A stretch of DNA of 64,000 nucleotides from Cellulomonas soli (GCF_013409305.1 NZ_JACBZJ010000001.1:1054001-1118000), one strand, 5' to 3'; shown: positions 8,293 through 17,966, counted from the first letter of the stretch. Notes: generated by a model from the sequence alone, not told the origin. Made by a program: numbers and translations.

Positions 8293-9738
8293 TCAGTTCG
8301 ACTCGACGTGGCTGGGCCGCGTCGGCACCGTCGATGCCGTGGATGCCTGCGGGGCCGCCGCCTGCACCTGGCCGAGGATCTGCTTGATCGTGCTCAGCCC
8401 GGCCGCGCCCTGCCCGATCACGTTCATCAGCATGGACGTGACGCCCTCGGCGCCGTTCAGCACGTTCATGTTGTCCACGCCCGAGAAGGCCTCGGCGGCC
8501 GCGGAGACGATCGCCGGGTAGTTCTGCGCGAGCTGCTGCATGACGACCGCGTCCGAGTTGGCCGCGAGCGCCTGCGCGCGACGCTCGATCGCCTCGGCGT
8601 CCGCGAAGCCCTTCGCGCGGATCGCCGTCGCCTCGGCCTCGCCGACCGCCTTGGTGGCGGCAGCCTGACCCTCACCCTCGGCGCGCACGGCCTCGGCGAG
8701 CGCAGTCCGTCGCGACTGCTCCGAGGCACCGTTGAGCCGGACCTTCTCGGCATCGGCCTCGGCGGCCGCGATCACGGCGGCCTTGCGGGCCTCGGCCTCG
8801 GCGATCGCCGCGTTGCGGGCCGCCTGCGCCTCCTGCTCGACCTTGTAGCGCTCGGCGTCGGCCGGGCGGCGCACCTCGGCCTCGAGCTGCTGGTCGCGAC
8901 GCGCGGCCTCGAGCTTGGAGACCTCGGTCTCCTGCACGACGACCTGCTGGTGCGCCTCGGCCGCGGCGAGCGGGCCGGCCTGCGCGGCGATCGAGGCGGC
9001 ACGGTCGACCTCGGCCTGGTACTGCGCCTGCGAGATCCGCGACTTGCGGACCGCGTCGGCCTGGATGGCCTGCGCGACCGCCTCGGCCTCGGTGGCCTCC
9101 TGGTTGGCCTGCGCCTGCGCGATGCGCGCGTTCTTCTCGACCTCGGCCGCGTGCGGCTTCGCGAGGTTGTCGATGTACCCGGTCGGGTCGATCAGGTCCT
9201 TGATCTGCAGCGTGTCGATGACCAGGCCGAGCTTCTCGAGCTCCTGACCGGCCGCGGCGCGCGTCTCCTGGGTGAGCCGCTCGCGCTCGCGCACCAGCTC
9301 CTCCATGGTCAGCGACCCGATGATCGAGCGCAGGTGACCCTCGAACACGTTGACGATCCGGGCGACCATGGTCGTCTGGTTGTCCAGGAACCGGCGGGCC
9401 GAGTTGGAGATCGACACGTCGTCGTCGCCGACCTTGAAGATGACGACGCCGCGGACGGTGACGCCGATTCCCTGCTTGGTCACGCAGGTGACCTCGAGCG
9501 GCGCCTCGTTGATGTCGAGCGAGAGGCGGCGCACGGTCTGCACGCCGGGGATCACCAGCGTCCCGCGCCCCGTGACGACCTTGAAGCCGAGCGCCGATCC
9601 CGAGTCGCCCGTCTTGAGCCCGGAGATGATCAGGGCCTCGTTCGGCTCCGCCACCTTCCACATGGCTCGGAACAGCCCCACGCACACCAGCAGCGCCACC
9701 ACGACGACGCCTGCCCAGATGAACGGTCCTACCTGCAT
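8293..9738 (-). CDS. Flotillin (SPFH/band-7) family protein
   Basis: The 481-aa protein has one N-terminal membrane segment (FIWAGVVVVALLVCVGLF, residues 5-22). An SPFH domain spans about residues 30-200, and a long Ala/Glu-rich coiled coil with repeated A-E-A motifs covers about 210-400. This is the flotillin plan: a membrane-anchored scaffold of ordered lipid microdomains. ATG 9738 has GAGGAG nine nt upstream, so the longer open frame to 9969 is not used. The downstream short NfeD-like gene is a typical partner. Confidence 0.93.
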   Translation of the reverse strand: MQVGPFIWAGVVVVALLVCVGLFRAMWKVAEPNEALIISGLKTGDSGSALGFKVVTGRGTLVIPGVQTVRRLSLDINEAPLEVTCVTKQGIGVTVRGVVIFKVGDDDVSISNSARRFLDNQTTMVARIVNVFEGHLRSIIGSLTMEELVRERERLTQETRAAAGQELEKLGLVIDTLQIKDLIDPTGYIDNLAKPHAAEVEKNARIAQAQANQEATEAEAVAQAIQADAVRKSRISQAQYQAEVDRAASIAAQAGPLAAAEAHQQVVVQETEVSKLEAARRDQQLEAEVRRPADAERYKVEQEAQAARNAAIAEAEARKAAVIAAAEADAEKVRLNGASEQSRRTALAEAVRAEGEGQAAATKAVGEAEATAIRAKGFADAEAIERRAQALAANSDAVVMQQLAQNYPAIVSAAAEAFSGVDNMNVLNGAEGVTSMLMNVIGQGAAGLSTIKQILGQVQAAAPQASTASTVPTRPSHVESN

Positions 9739-10023
9739 GACTTCGTGCTCCTCGACCGCGAGTCCCCCGCGCGCGGTCGGCGCGGGGGCCGTGCTGCCAC
9801 CGATCGCGACGGGGTGCCGCCCCGACGGAGCGGGTCGAGCAGGCCGTGCGCCGAGCGCCCCGGGTGGCGGGGGGACGCGGATGCGGTCCGCACGGGGGCG
9901 ACGGCCTGACCTGCACCGCGCACCGCGCCTGAGGGCGTCCGAGCGGAGCGAGTCTTGCACACCGCGCACCGCCGGAACCGGGATCTGACCTGCTTGTGGA
10001 CGAGGGCGCTCGTCCGTCCTCGG

Positions 10024-11523
10024 TCAGCGCGGTCGGCGCGCGGGCAGGCCGTCGGTCGCCGGCGTCGGCAGACCGCCCGAGACCGCCGCATCGGGTGACT
10101 GTCGGGCGCGCTTGGCCCGGTACATCGCAGCGTCGGCCCGGCCGACGAGCGTCTCGACGTCCGACGCCTCGCCCGGATCCACGACCGCCAGACCGATGCT
10201 CACCCGCCCCGAGGCGACGACGTCGCCGAGCATCACCGGCTCGGCCATCGCCTGCTCGATCGTCGCGACGAGGGCGAGCCCGACGCGCTCCGGCACGCCC
10301 TCGAGGACGACCACGAACTCGTCCCCGCCGAACCGGGCGACCAGCGCGCACGAGGGCACGCAGGCGCGCAGCCGCTCGGTCACGGTCCGCAGCAGCCGGT
10401 CGCCCGCCAGGTGCCCGTGGGTGTCGTTGACGGCCTTGAACTCGTCCAGGTCGAGGTAGAGCAGGGCGGCGCCCGCCACCTCGCCGGCGGCGACCCGGCC
10501 CAGCAGGTCCGCCAGGTGGGCGGTCACCGAGCGCCGGTTGGGCAGACCGGTGAGCTCGTCGCGCGTGGCCAGGTCGCGCAGCCGACCTTCGGCCTCCGCC
10601 TGGTGCCGGGCGAGCAGCCCGATCCGGGCCACGACGAGCGGCACCATGAGCAACGACCCCGTGCTGAACAGCAGCACGTCGACCTGGCGCCCGAGCAGGT
10701 GCCCGAGCCCGGCGAGCAACGGGTTGACGGCGAGCGCAGCCGCGAGGAACGCCAGGTACGGGCGGGTGAGCCCGCGCGGCGGGGGTTCCGGCCGGGCCAG
10801 TGCGGGCACGGCCGGGTGCACGACCGCGGCGGCGAACGCGAGCAGGGGGACGACGCACAACGCGCTCGGCCACCACGCCGACAGCCCGGTCGACGGGTCG
10901 AGCGTGAGCGTGAAGCCGACGTCCGCGAGGTTCGTCGCGAGCATCCCGGCCAGCAGGAACAGCGCCGGGACCCGTGCCTCACGGGCGACGGCGGCGACGC
11001 GCACGACCATCCCGGTGAGCGCCGTGACGAGCAGGGCCAGCGCCATCTCGTTGGCCACGGTGGCCGGGTCGGAGCCCAGTCGCACGTGCGCGGGGTGCAG
11101 CACGACGCCCCACAGCAGGCTCGCGGCGGCGAGCCCGACGACCGTCGCGTCGAGCATCCCACCGCCGTCGCGGCGGGTGTACGGCAGGGTGACCGGGACG
11201 GCGCCGGCGAGCAGGAGCGAGTAGCCGAGCACGAGCGTCGCCGAGGCGAGGAGGCCCGTGGCGGGGGACCCGGTCGTGGCGACCGCGAGCGCGTTGTGCG
11301 CGTTGTGCGCGAGCAGCCCGCCGGTGCCGACGGCCATGAGCACCCAGCCGGTGCGGTGCACGGCGGTCCGGCGTCCCAGCTGGACGAGGAGCACGACGAG
11401 CGGCGCACTGTTCGCCAGGGCGACCGCGACGTAGCGCCAGGTCGGGCCGAGGGTGCACAGCGCCACGAGGGCGACGAGCAGCAGCAGGAGCGTGCCGTGC
11501 GCCCCGGTGCTGCGCCTGTCCAC
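10024..11523 (-). CDS. Membrane-bound diguanylate cyclase (GGDEF)
   Basis: The 499-aa protein has eight to nine predicted membrane helices in residues 1-310. A GGDEF domain follows (about 325-475), with TRDELTGLPNRRS at its start and the intact active-site loop ARFGGDEFVVV. It should make cyclic di-GMP from two GTP at the inner face of the membrane. No EAL domain is present, and no RxxD inhibitory site is obvious in the sequence before GGDEF. The N-terminal region is not a recognised ligand sensor. The gene is apparently monocistronic. Confidence 0.92.
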   Translation of the reverse strand: MDRRSTGAHGTLLLLLVALVALCTLGPTWRYVAVALANSAPLVVLLVQLGRRTAVHRTGWVLMAVGTGGLLAHNAHNALAVATTGSPATGLLASATLVLGYSLLLAGAVPVTLPYTRRDGGGMLDATVVGLAAASLLWGVVLHPAHVRLGSDPATVANEMALALLVTALTGMVVRVAAVAREARVPALFLLAGMLATNLADVGFTLTLDPSTGLSAWWPSALCVVPLLAFAAAVVHPAVPALARPEPPPRGLTRPYLAFLAAALAVNPLLAGLGHLLGRQVDVLLFSTGSLLMVPLVVARIGLLARHQAEAEGRLRDLATRDELTGLPNRRSVTAHLADLLGRVAAGEVAGAALLYLDLDEFKAVNDTHGHLAGDRLLRTVTERLRACVPSCALVARFGGDEFVVVLEGVPERVGLALVATIEQAMAEPVMLGDVVASGRVSIGLAVVDPGEASDVETLVGRADAAMYRAKRARQSPDAAVSGGLPTPATDGLPARRPR

Positions 11524-11668
11524 CCGCCCCTCGCCTGCCGTTCCTCGCCGCCTCGACCGTCTGACTTCTCATCGGCAGCGCACGTCCTTGCGGTGAGCGT
11601 TCGCCTGCCGCGGTTCGGGGTGCGCACGCGCCTCGGGCGGGTCTACGGCGCGCCAGTCCCAGCACCCT

Positions 11669-11682
11669 GGGACGAAGGTCCC
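11669..11682. promoter_or_regulatory. DevR/DosR-box-like palindrome
   Basis: GGGACGAAGGTCCC is a 5-4-5 palindrome (GGGAC-n4-GTCCC), the same core and spacing as the DevR/DosR box. It lies 46 nt upstream of the GTG of a kinase with DevS architecture. It probably binds the cognate response regulator, which is not in this window. This is inference from the motif and context. Confidence 0.6.
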
Positions 11683-11728
11683 TGTTCGCGTAGCGTGACC
11701 TCCTGATATCGAGCACGGAGGTCTCCAC

Positions 11729-13426
11729 GTGGAGCAGGTCGGTCCGCCCCTGGCGTCCTCGGACGTCGCCGCCGAGCTGATGTCGGCGATCCTCGAGCTC
11801 GCAGGCGACCTGGACACGCCGAGCCTGCTCGAACGGTTCGTCGCCGCCAGCACGGCGCTCACCGGTGCGCGGTTCGGGGCGATCAACATCGTCGACCCGG
11901 ACGGCGCCTCGACGACGTTCGTGCAGAGCGGCGTCGACGCGGCCACGGCGGCCTCGCTCGGGCACCCCCCGCACGCGCGCGGCGTGCTCGGCGCGATCCC
12001 CGACGAGGGGGTGCTGCGCCTGGCGGACCTGCGCGAGCACCCGGCGTTCGTCGGCCTGCCGCCCGCGCACCCGCCGATGGGTTCGTTCCTCGGCGCGGCC
12101 GTGCGGGTCCGCGGCGAGCGGTACGGGACGCTCTACCTGTCCGAGAAGGACGGCGGGTTCGACGACCAGGACGAGTCCGTCGTGCTCTCCCTGGCGGCCG
12201 CTGCGGCCGTCGCCGTGCAGAACGCCCAGCTGTACGCGCTCGAGCGTCGCCGGCAGCAGTGGCAGGCCGCCGGGCAGACGATCACGACCATGCTCCTGGA
12301 GGGCGCCGACCAGGAGGACGTCCTCGAACGCATCGCCGAGGCCGCCCAGGACATCGACGGCGCCGACATCGCCGCGCTCGCCCTGCCCGGGCCGGACGGT
12401 GAGCTGCTGCTCGAGATCGTCGCGGGCATCGGCGGGCACGACCTGATCGGGCTGGACGTCTCCGCGGACGCCCTCGTGCACGCCGCGTTCACCTCCGGCA
12501 CCGGGCAGACCGTCGCGTCGCTGGCCGCGACCGGCCCCGGGCTCGGCCTGCGCGCGCCGCTCGCCCGGTACGGGCCCGCGCTGTTCGCCCCCCTGCACAC
12601 CGCCGGTCAGGGCGTCGGCGTGCTGCTGCTGCTCCGCCCGACCGGTGCGGCGCCCTTCACCGCGGACGACCTGGCGATGTCGCAGTCCTTCGCCTCGCAG
12701 GCCGCGCTCGCGTTCGTGCTCGCCGAGGCGCAGCGGCTGCGCGGGCAGGCGGTGCTGCACGACGAGCGCACCCGGATCGCCCGGGACCTGCACGACATGG
12801 CCATCCAGCAGCTGTTCGCCGCCGGCATGCAGCTGGAGAGCGCACGGCACCACGGCCACGAACCCCTCCCGCCGGCGGTCGCGCAGGTGCTCGACTCCGC
12901 GGTCGGGCACGTCGACGCCGGCATCCGGCAGATCCGGGTCATCGTGCGCACGCTCGACGACCCGGGCGCCACGATCCCGCTGGTCGAGCGCGTGCAGGCC
13001 GAGGTCGAGCTCGCGCACAGTTCGCTCGGGTTCGCGCCCCTGCTGGCGATCACCGTCGACGGGTTCACCGTGCGAGCCGACGACATCGACAGCGCCGACG
13101 CCGACCTGGTCCGGGCGATCGACGACCTGGTCGCGCCCGGTCGGGCCAACAACGTGGTCGCCGTGGTCCGCGAGGCCCTCTCGAACGTCGCGCGGCACGC
13201 GCGCTCGGGCTCGGTCGCCGTGCGCGTGGTGATCACCTCGGCACCGCACGGGGCCATCTCGGTCGAGGTCGAGGACGACGGCGTCGGCGTCCCGGCGGCA
13301 CCCACCCGGGCGTCCGGCACGAAGAACCTCGCCGAGCGTGCGCAGGAGTCGGGCGGGACGTTCTCGCTCCTGCGCCCGGCCTCGGGGCGCGGCGCGCTGC
13401 TGCGCTGGACCGCGCCGCTCGACTGA
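11729..13426 (+). CDS. DevS/DosS-like GAF-GAF sensor histidine kinase
   Basis: The 565-aa protein has GAF1 at about residues 30-170 (ARFGAINIV...GRVLG-like segment, HPPMGSFLGAAVRVR, GTLYLSEK) and GAF2 at about 185-330. A HisKA_3 dimerisation helix contains the phospho-acceptor His in RIARDLHDMAIQQLF. A HATPase lid follows, with VVREALSNVARHA and VEDDGVGVP. This matches the DevS/DosS oxygen and redox sensors of actinobacteria, in which GAF1 may hold haem. Haem binding here is unproven. The GTG start is preceded by GGAGG. No response regulator is adjacent. The promoter has a DevR-box-like palindrome. Confidence 0.92.
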   Translation: MEQVGPPLASSDVAAELMSAILELAGDLDTPSLLERFVAASTALTGARFGAINIVDPDGASTTFVQSGVDAATAASLGHPPHARGVLGAIPDEGVLRLADLREHPAFVGLPPAHPPMGSFLGAAVRVRGERYGTLYLSEKDGGFDDQDESVVLSLAAAAAVAVQNAQLYALERRRQQWQAAGQTITTMLLEGADQEDVLERIAEAAQDIDGADIAALALPGPDGELLLEIVAGIGGHDLIGLDVSADALVHAAFTSGTGQTVASLAATGPGLGLRAPLARYGPALFAPLHTAGQGVGVLLLLRPTGAAPFTADDLAMSQSFASQAALAFVLAEAQRLRGQAVLHDERTRIARDLHDMAIQQLFAAGMQLESARHHGHEPLPPAVAQVLDSAVGHVDAGIRQIRVIVRTLDDPGATIPLVERVQAEVELAHSSLGFAPLLAITVDGFTVRADDIDSADADLVRAIDDLVAPGRANNVVAVVREALSNVARHARSGSVAVRVVITSAPHGAISVEVEDDGVGVPAAPTRASGTKNLAERAQESGGTFSLLRPASGRGALLRWTAPLD

Positions 13427-13494
13427 ACCGGCGGGCCGAGAGGGGTCACGACAGGGCCTGTCTCGTCGTCCGGGACGGTGCTGGACTGGACCCC

Positions 13495-13866
13495 ATGAGC
13501 ACCTGGACCGAGCAGGACGCGCACGCCCTGACCGCCCCGCAGGAGGTGCAGGTCGTCACCCGACGACCTGACGGCACCCTGCGCAGCCCCACCATCATCT
13601 GGATCGTCGGCGACGGCGACCGCGTCTTCGTGCGGTCCACCAACGGTCGTGGCGCCGGCTGGTTCCGGGGTGCGATCGCCACCGGCACCGGCCAGATCCT
13701 GGCCCGCGGCACCGCCTACGACGTGACCTTCACCGAGGCCGACGACGCCGACCTGACCCTCGTCGACGCCGGCTACCGCGCCAAGTACGGGCACTACGCC
13801 TCGATCGTCGACCACCTCGTGGAGGACGGGCCGCGGGCCGCCACCCTCGAGGTGCACCCGGCCTGA
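13495..13866 (+). CDS. DUF2255 family protein
   Basis: A 123-aa protein with the DUF2255 layout: VQVVTRRPDGTLRSPTIIWIV, then VRSTNGRGAGWFRGA, and a C-terminal helix YRAKYGHYASIVDHLV. The fold is a small beta barrel of the pyridoxamine-oxidase/nitroreductase-like type that may bind a flavin or F420. No catalytic role is established. It sits 68 nt after the kinase gene on the same strand. A role with the kinase is not evident. Confidence 0.75.
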   Translation: MSTWTEQDAHALTAPQEVQVVTRRPDGTLRSPTIIWIVGDGDRVFVRSTNGRGAGWFRGAIATGTGQILARGTAYDVTFTEADDADLTLVDAGYRAKYGHYASIVDHLVEDGPRAATLEVHPA

Positions 13867-13949
13867 GCACGCAGCCCGACGGGACGCGCCGCCCAGGCAC
13901 GACTTCCGGGCGCGTTCGGCTCCAGTGAGGGGCCTCGACGGTCGATGCT

Positions 13950-15200
13950 GTGGACGTGCCGATCGCACCCGACGACCTGCCCCGCTCCCCCACCGGCCGC
14001 GTGCCGCAGTGGGTGGTCGACGAGCGCACAGGACGCGCCATCGCACCCCAGGGGTGGCTGCCCCCGGACGTCGACGAGACGCCGCCCCCCGCGCCACGCC
14101 GGCGCGTCCGCTGGCAGCTCCCGACCGTGCTCGTGCTCGCCGCCCTCATCGCCACCTGGGCGCTGACCGGCGGCGGGGCCGGGGTGCCCGACGCGCTCGC
14201 CTCGGTCCCGTGGCTCACCGGCGCAGCGTCCTCGGAGCCGTCGACACCCCCCACCGCCGAGGTCGTCGCGCTCGCGGACGCCGCGTACCTGAGTGCCGAG
14301 GGCCGCGACCTGTTCTTCGGCACGACCCCGCAGGTCCTGGACGCCGCGACCTTCGGCGACCGGTGCACCGACTCCCCGGCCGCGATCGGCGTCCCGGCCG
14401 GCGCCGCCGTGGGCTGCTACCTGCCCTCCGAGCACTCGATCGTCCTGTACCGGCCCGCCGACGCCCGCCTGCAGGGGTACGTGGTGGAGACCGCCGCGCA
14501 CGAGACCCTGCACGCCGCGTGGGAGCTCCTGGGCGACGACGAGCAGGGCCAGCTGAACACGCTGCTGGAGGCGGAGGTCGCGACGCTGGCGACGGACGAC
14601 CCGATCCACGAGCAGATCGCCGGCTCCGTCGGCACCCACCCGGAGAACCGGCCCACCGAGCTGTTCGCGTACGTGGGCACGCAGGTGTGGCGCGACGGCG
14701 GCCTGGCCCCCGCCCTCGAGACCGTCTACGCCAGGTTCGTCAACGACCGGGCCGCGCTCGTCGCCGTGCACACCGGGTGGCAAGGCATGCTCGACCAGCT
14801 GGTCGCCGACATCGACACCGCGTCGCAGGCGCTCGCCGACCAGGAGTACGCCAACGCCTCGACCCGGGCGCAGCTCGAGGCCGACACCGACGGGGTGGCC
14901 GCCTACCGGTCGGCCTACGCGGACAAGCTGGCCGAGGTCGATGCCCTGCCCGCCGAGCAGCGGTCGGGGCTCCAGCTGTCGTGGGTGTGGTGGGACGGCA
15001 CCGACCTGCCCATGCGGCCCGCCGACGAGACCCTCGCCGCAGCCGCCGCACTCCTCGCACGCGACGACGCGGACCTCGCCGCGCGGACGGCCGCGGTCGA
15101 CGCGGCGGACGGTGCGGCCGCGGCCGAACGTGCACGCGTCGAGGGCCTGGTCGCGGACGTCAACGCGCTGCAGGCCCAGCTCGACCCGACGACAGGCTGA
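13950..15200 (+). CDS. Membrane-anchored protein with zincin-like HETLH motif
   Basis: The 416-aa protein has a cytoplasmic N-terminus rich in proline, one membrane helix (about residues 56-73), then an extracytoplasmic part. Residues 184-188 read HETLH within TAAHETLHAAWELL, an HExxH zinc motif. A possible third ligand Glu237 lies in PTELFAYVGTQ. Residues about 270-400 are Ala/Glu-rich and probably coiled coil. I do not recognise a named family. A membrane metallopeptidase is plausible, but it could be a catalytically silent relative. The GTG 13950 start is uncertain (GTG 13956 is an alternative) because no clear ribosome site is present. Confidence 0.6.
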   Translation: MDVPIAPDDLPRSPTGRVPQWVVDERTGRAIAPQGWLPPDVDETPPPAPRRRVRWQLPTVLVLAALIATWALTGGGAGVPDALASVPWLTGAASSEPSTPPTAEVVALADAAYLSAEGRDLFFGTTPQVLDAATFGDRCTDSPAAIGVPAGAAVGCYLPSEHSIVLYRPADARLQGYVVETAAHETLHAAWELLGDDEQGQLNTLLEAEVATLATDDPIHEQIAGSVGTHPENRPTELFAYVGTQVWRDGGLAPALETVYARFVNDRAALVAVHTGWQGMLDQLVADIDTASQALADQEYANASTRAQLEADTDGVAAYRSAYADKLAEVDALPAEQRSGLQLSWVWWDGTDLPMRPADETLAAAAALLARDDADLAARTAAVDAADGAAAAERARVEGLVADVNALQAQLDPTTG

Positions 15201-15321
15201 CGACGGCGCTCGGCGCGCCTCCCGCCGGGGCGCTCGTGGACGAGCTCGAGCGCCGGTCCGGCGTTGCCGCTGCGGGCCGACCCGTGGTTGCCTTCCCGCG
15301 GACGTGCCACAAGGAGGGCCT

Positions 15322-16173
15322 ATGGCGGGACAGGATGGGGTGTCGACGCCGACCTCGGCGACGCAGGAGCAGTACGAGCTGATCGGTCGGTTGCTGGCAT
15401 CGACCGCGCCCTCGGGGTGGTCGGAGGTGTCGTTGACGGTCTCTGTCGTCGGACCGGCGTTGCGGTCCACCGTCGTGGCACACCTGGCCGACGGGAGCGA
15501 CCGCACGCCGCTCGACGACGAGCCGATCGAGCTCGACCGGCTCCTCTTCGAGATCCACCGGCAGGCGTACGTACCCGGCGCCGGGTCGTGGATCACCGCA
15601 CGGGTGGTCGTGTTCGCCGACGGGCGGATCACCGTCGACCTCGAACACGACCTCGAGCCGCCGTTCGACTTCGCCCCGGCGTCATGGGAGGCCGAACTGA
15701 AGGAGCGGCCCCGGACGGCGGAGGCAACTCCCGCCTGGTTGGCGGCCAAGCTCGAGCACGACGACTGGTGCGGAGTGCGCCTGCAGCTGGGCTTCACCCC
15801 TGATGGTGACCTTGCCCCGCGCCCGCTCGACGCGACGACAACACCACAGGGCCACCTGTGGCTGCGCGAGATCGCGGACCGCCTCACGATCGCAGGGCAG
15901 CGGGTGACACTCGGCGCCGACGAGGGCTCGGATGCCACCGGTGCCCCGACCGTCTACGCGGAGATGCGCGTCACGATCGGCGAGGGGTACATGAGCGTGG
16001 CCTGCTTCACCGCGGAGCTGTTCTGGAGCGTGGACGTCTTCCCCGACCAGTGCGAGAAGCAGGTGGCCATCGACACTGTGCGCACGGTCGTCCAGGTCGT
16101 CGACGAGGTCACCGGCTACCGGCTGCACGCCACCGGCTTGTCGGCCTACGAGCGCCGGCTCCTCGGCCTCTAG
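15322..16173 (+). CDS. YezG/DUF600-like protein (paralogue A)
   Basis: The 283-aa protein begins at ATG 15322 after AAGGAGG. It is clearly paralogous to the minus-strand protein at 29,779-30,618. Shared blocks include AYVPGAGSW, RPLDATTTPQGHLWL, ITIGEGYMS and VFPDQC. The N-terminal half (GWSEVSLTVSVVG, then an acidic strand with DLEPPFDFAP) resembles the YezG/DUF600 group, many of which are immunity proteins of secreted toxins. No toxin gene is adjacent, so an orphan immunity or housekeeping role is possible. Family assignment is tentative; paralogy is directly visible. Confidence 0.6.
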   Translation: MAGQDGVSTPTSATQEQYELIGRLLASTAPSGWSEVSLTVSVVGPALRSTVVAHLADGSDRTPLDDEPIELDRLLFEIHRQAYVPGAGSWITARVVVFADGRITVDLEHDLEPPFDFAPASWEAELKERPRTAEATPAWLAAKLEHDDWCGVRLQLGFTPDGDLAPRPLDATTTPQGHLWLREIADRLTIAGQRVTLGADEGSDATGAPTVYAEMRVTIGEGYMSVACFTAELFWSVDVFPDQCEKQVAIDTVRTVVQVVDEVTGYRLHATGLSAYERRLLGL

Positions 16174-16183
16174 CCGCCGCGAC

Positions 16184-17059
16184 TCAGCCGCAGGACCAGC
16201 CGAACGTGTCCGACTCCAGGTCGATCTGCGCGTTGCCCCCGCCGAAGTTCAGACCGGGCAGCTCCTCGAGCTCGAGGTAGAACGGGGTGTGCCCAGGCGG
16301 CAGGCCCTGCACGGGAAAGGCCGTGCCCCCGAGGTGGCTCGACGCCAGCCCTTGCGCCCACGGGCGCAGGCCGAACCTCTCATCGAACGGCGATGCATGG
16401 CCGAGCGCACCAGCGGCTGCCTCGAGGTCGACGGGCACGTGGCCCGCATTCGGGTCGCGGCGCTCGAGCAGCCACACACGGACCAGGGGCTCGAGGGTGT
16501 CCCAGGCGTTCGGACCCTCGTCCGTGGCGACGTGCTCCCCGGGCCGCCGGGGGTCCACGGGCGGTGGCGTCGGGCCCGCGTCGAACTCCTCCTGCGTGAG
16601 ACGTACGAGGGCGAACTGCCCATCGATGATGTCGGACCGCCGACACAGCTGCGGATGGTCTGCGCAGCGGGCGATGTCGGCGACGAACGGGTCGTCGTCC
16701 CACTCGGTCGGCTCGGGGCGAGCCCTGGCGAACTGGCCTTCTCCCTGGAAGAACGCCACGGCCGGAAGCCCCGGGCCGTGACGCCGGAACGCGTCCGGGA
16801 GGAGCAGGGTGATTGCGTGGAACATCGGCAGCCCTGTGGCCGACCCCCGGGGCCAGCGCTCCGGGGAGATGCCTGGGCCTGCGCTGCCGAGCCATCCGGC
16901 GGCATCGATCGTGGGTCGAGGCCGCGTCGGGTCGCCGGTCGAGTGGGGCGCGACGCCGTCACCCGACTCGAACCACAGGTCGAACGCCGTCGCGTCACCC
17001 TCGACGGAGGGTGGTGCGTGTTCGGCGCGCCGGCCGCGGGTCAGCCACCTCGGACTCAT
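16184..17059 (-). CDS. Conserved hypothetical protein, possibly DUF1963-like
   Basis: A 291-aa soluble protein without a signal peptide or membrane segments. It is rich in Pro, Asp and Trp. The C-terminus (NAQIDLESDTFGWSCG) is reminiscent of DUF1963/YwqG-type proteins, but I cannot confirm the family. ATG 17059 was chosen because the protein-like composition starts there; the ribosome site is weak. It is convergent with the YezG-like gene (10 nt apart) and follows a lipoprotein gene on the same strand. Function is unknown. Confidence 0.55.
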   Translation of the reverse strand: MSPRWLTRGRRAEHAPPSVEGDATAFDLWFESGDGVAPHSTGDPTRPRPTIDAAGWLGSAGPGISPERWPRGSATGLPMFHAITLLLPDAFRRHGPGLPAVAFFQGEGQFARARPEPTEWDDDPFVADIARCADHPQLCRRSDIIDGQFALVRLTQEEFDAGPTPPPVDPRRPGEHVATDEGPNAWDTLEPLVRVWLLERRDPNAGHVPVDLEAAAGALGHASPFDERFGLRPWAQGLASSHLGGTAFPVQGLPPGHTPFYLELEELPGLNFGGGNAQIDLESDTFGWSCG

Positions 17060-17088
17060 GTCGTGTTCTTTCACGGTGGCGCGGGACG

Positions 17089-17763
17089 TCAGCCGACGGT
17101 GATGGTTCGCGCGATCGACGCCGCGAAGTCGATTCCCGCCTGGCCGGGGTGCGTGCTGACGTGCAGGCCGGACACCTGGCCGTTCGCGACGACCCAGACG
17201 ACCGCCAGACCTTGGGCTCCGGTCCAGCTCGTCCCACCACCGTTGCTGAGCTCGACGGAGAAGGCCTTGTCCAGGGACAGGAACTCGAAGGTGACGCTGT
17301 CGGCACCAGGGACCGACATCGAGTAGACGGTCTGGGTGACGTTCGGGTCGCCTGCTTCGAACTGGCCGGACATCCACGAGACGCCGATCGGGAACAGCCC
17401 CACGTTGGAGGCGAGGTGCGGGTCGGTGCCGTCCGGAAGGACCGCTTCGTCGATCTGCGGCCCGTCGAACTGCAGCCCCCCGTCGTAGGACTTCACCTGG
17501 GCGTACCCGTCCGGGACCGTCACGGTGAAGTGCCCGTTCGTGGCGGGCTGACCGGTGGCGACCGGACCGTCGGGCATCGGCGCGGGAGTGGGGGTCGGCT
17601 CGGCGCTGGGCGTGGCTACGACGGGCGTCGCGGTGGGGCTCGAGCCCGTCGCCCCGGCGGACGGGTCGCTGGCCGCGGCCGCGCCCTCGGTCCGCGGAGC
17701 ACACGCGACGAGCGCGAGGGTGACGCAGGCGGACAGCACGACGACCATGACGCGGGTTCTCAC
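17089..17763 (-). CDS. Secreted lipoprotein
   Basis: The 224-aa protein starts at GTG 17763, with GGAGG upstream. The signal peptide VRTRVMVVVLSACVTLALVA is followed by the lipobox cysteine (LVAC), so it should be lipid-anchored on the outer face of the membrane. A low-complexity Ser/Thr/Pro/Ala linker (about residues 25-70) precedes a beta-rich domain containing HFTVTVPDGYAQVKSYDGG and SFEFLSLDK-like segments. I do not recognise the domain. The gene ends 29 nt before the preceding hypothetical gene starts and may be co-transcribed with it. Confidence 0.75.
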   Translation of the reverse strand: MRTRVMVVVLSACVTLALVACAPRTEGAAAASDPSAGATGSSPTATPVVATPSAEPTPTPAPMPDGPVATGQPATNGHFTVTVPDGYAQVKSYDGGLQFDGPQIDEAVLPDGTDPHLASNVGLFPIGVSWMSGQFEAGDPNVTQTVYSMSVPGADSVTFEFLSLDKAFSVELSNGGGTSWTGAQGLAVVWVVANGQVSGLHVSTHPGQAGIDFAASIARTITVG

Positions 17764-17966
17764 GAAGGACCTCCATCGAGCGCCGCGCGCGCGGGGACGG
17801 CTCGACGTCGGTCCCCCGGCGCCGACCTGGTGCGGTGCGGTCGCGAGCAGTCTAGGGACGGTCAGATCCGGACAACCCGGACACGGTGCGGGGGCTGTGG
17901 ATCTCGGGGCGGTACGGCACGGGAAGATGTCCACCGACCGGTGGCACGAAGTGGGGCGGAGGGCAT

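Noticed and set aside
8672..10876. 734-aa minus-strand frame across flotillin and diguanylate cyclase genes
   Set aside because: Arg/Pro/Ala-rich out-of-frame reading that overlaps two well-supported genes; no motif.
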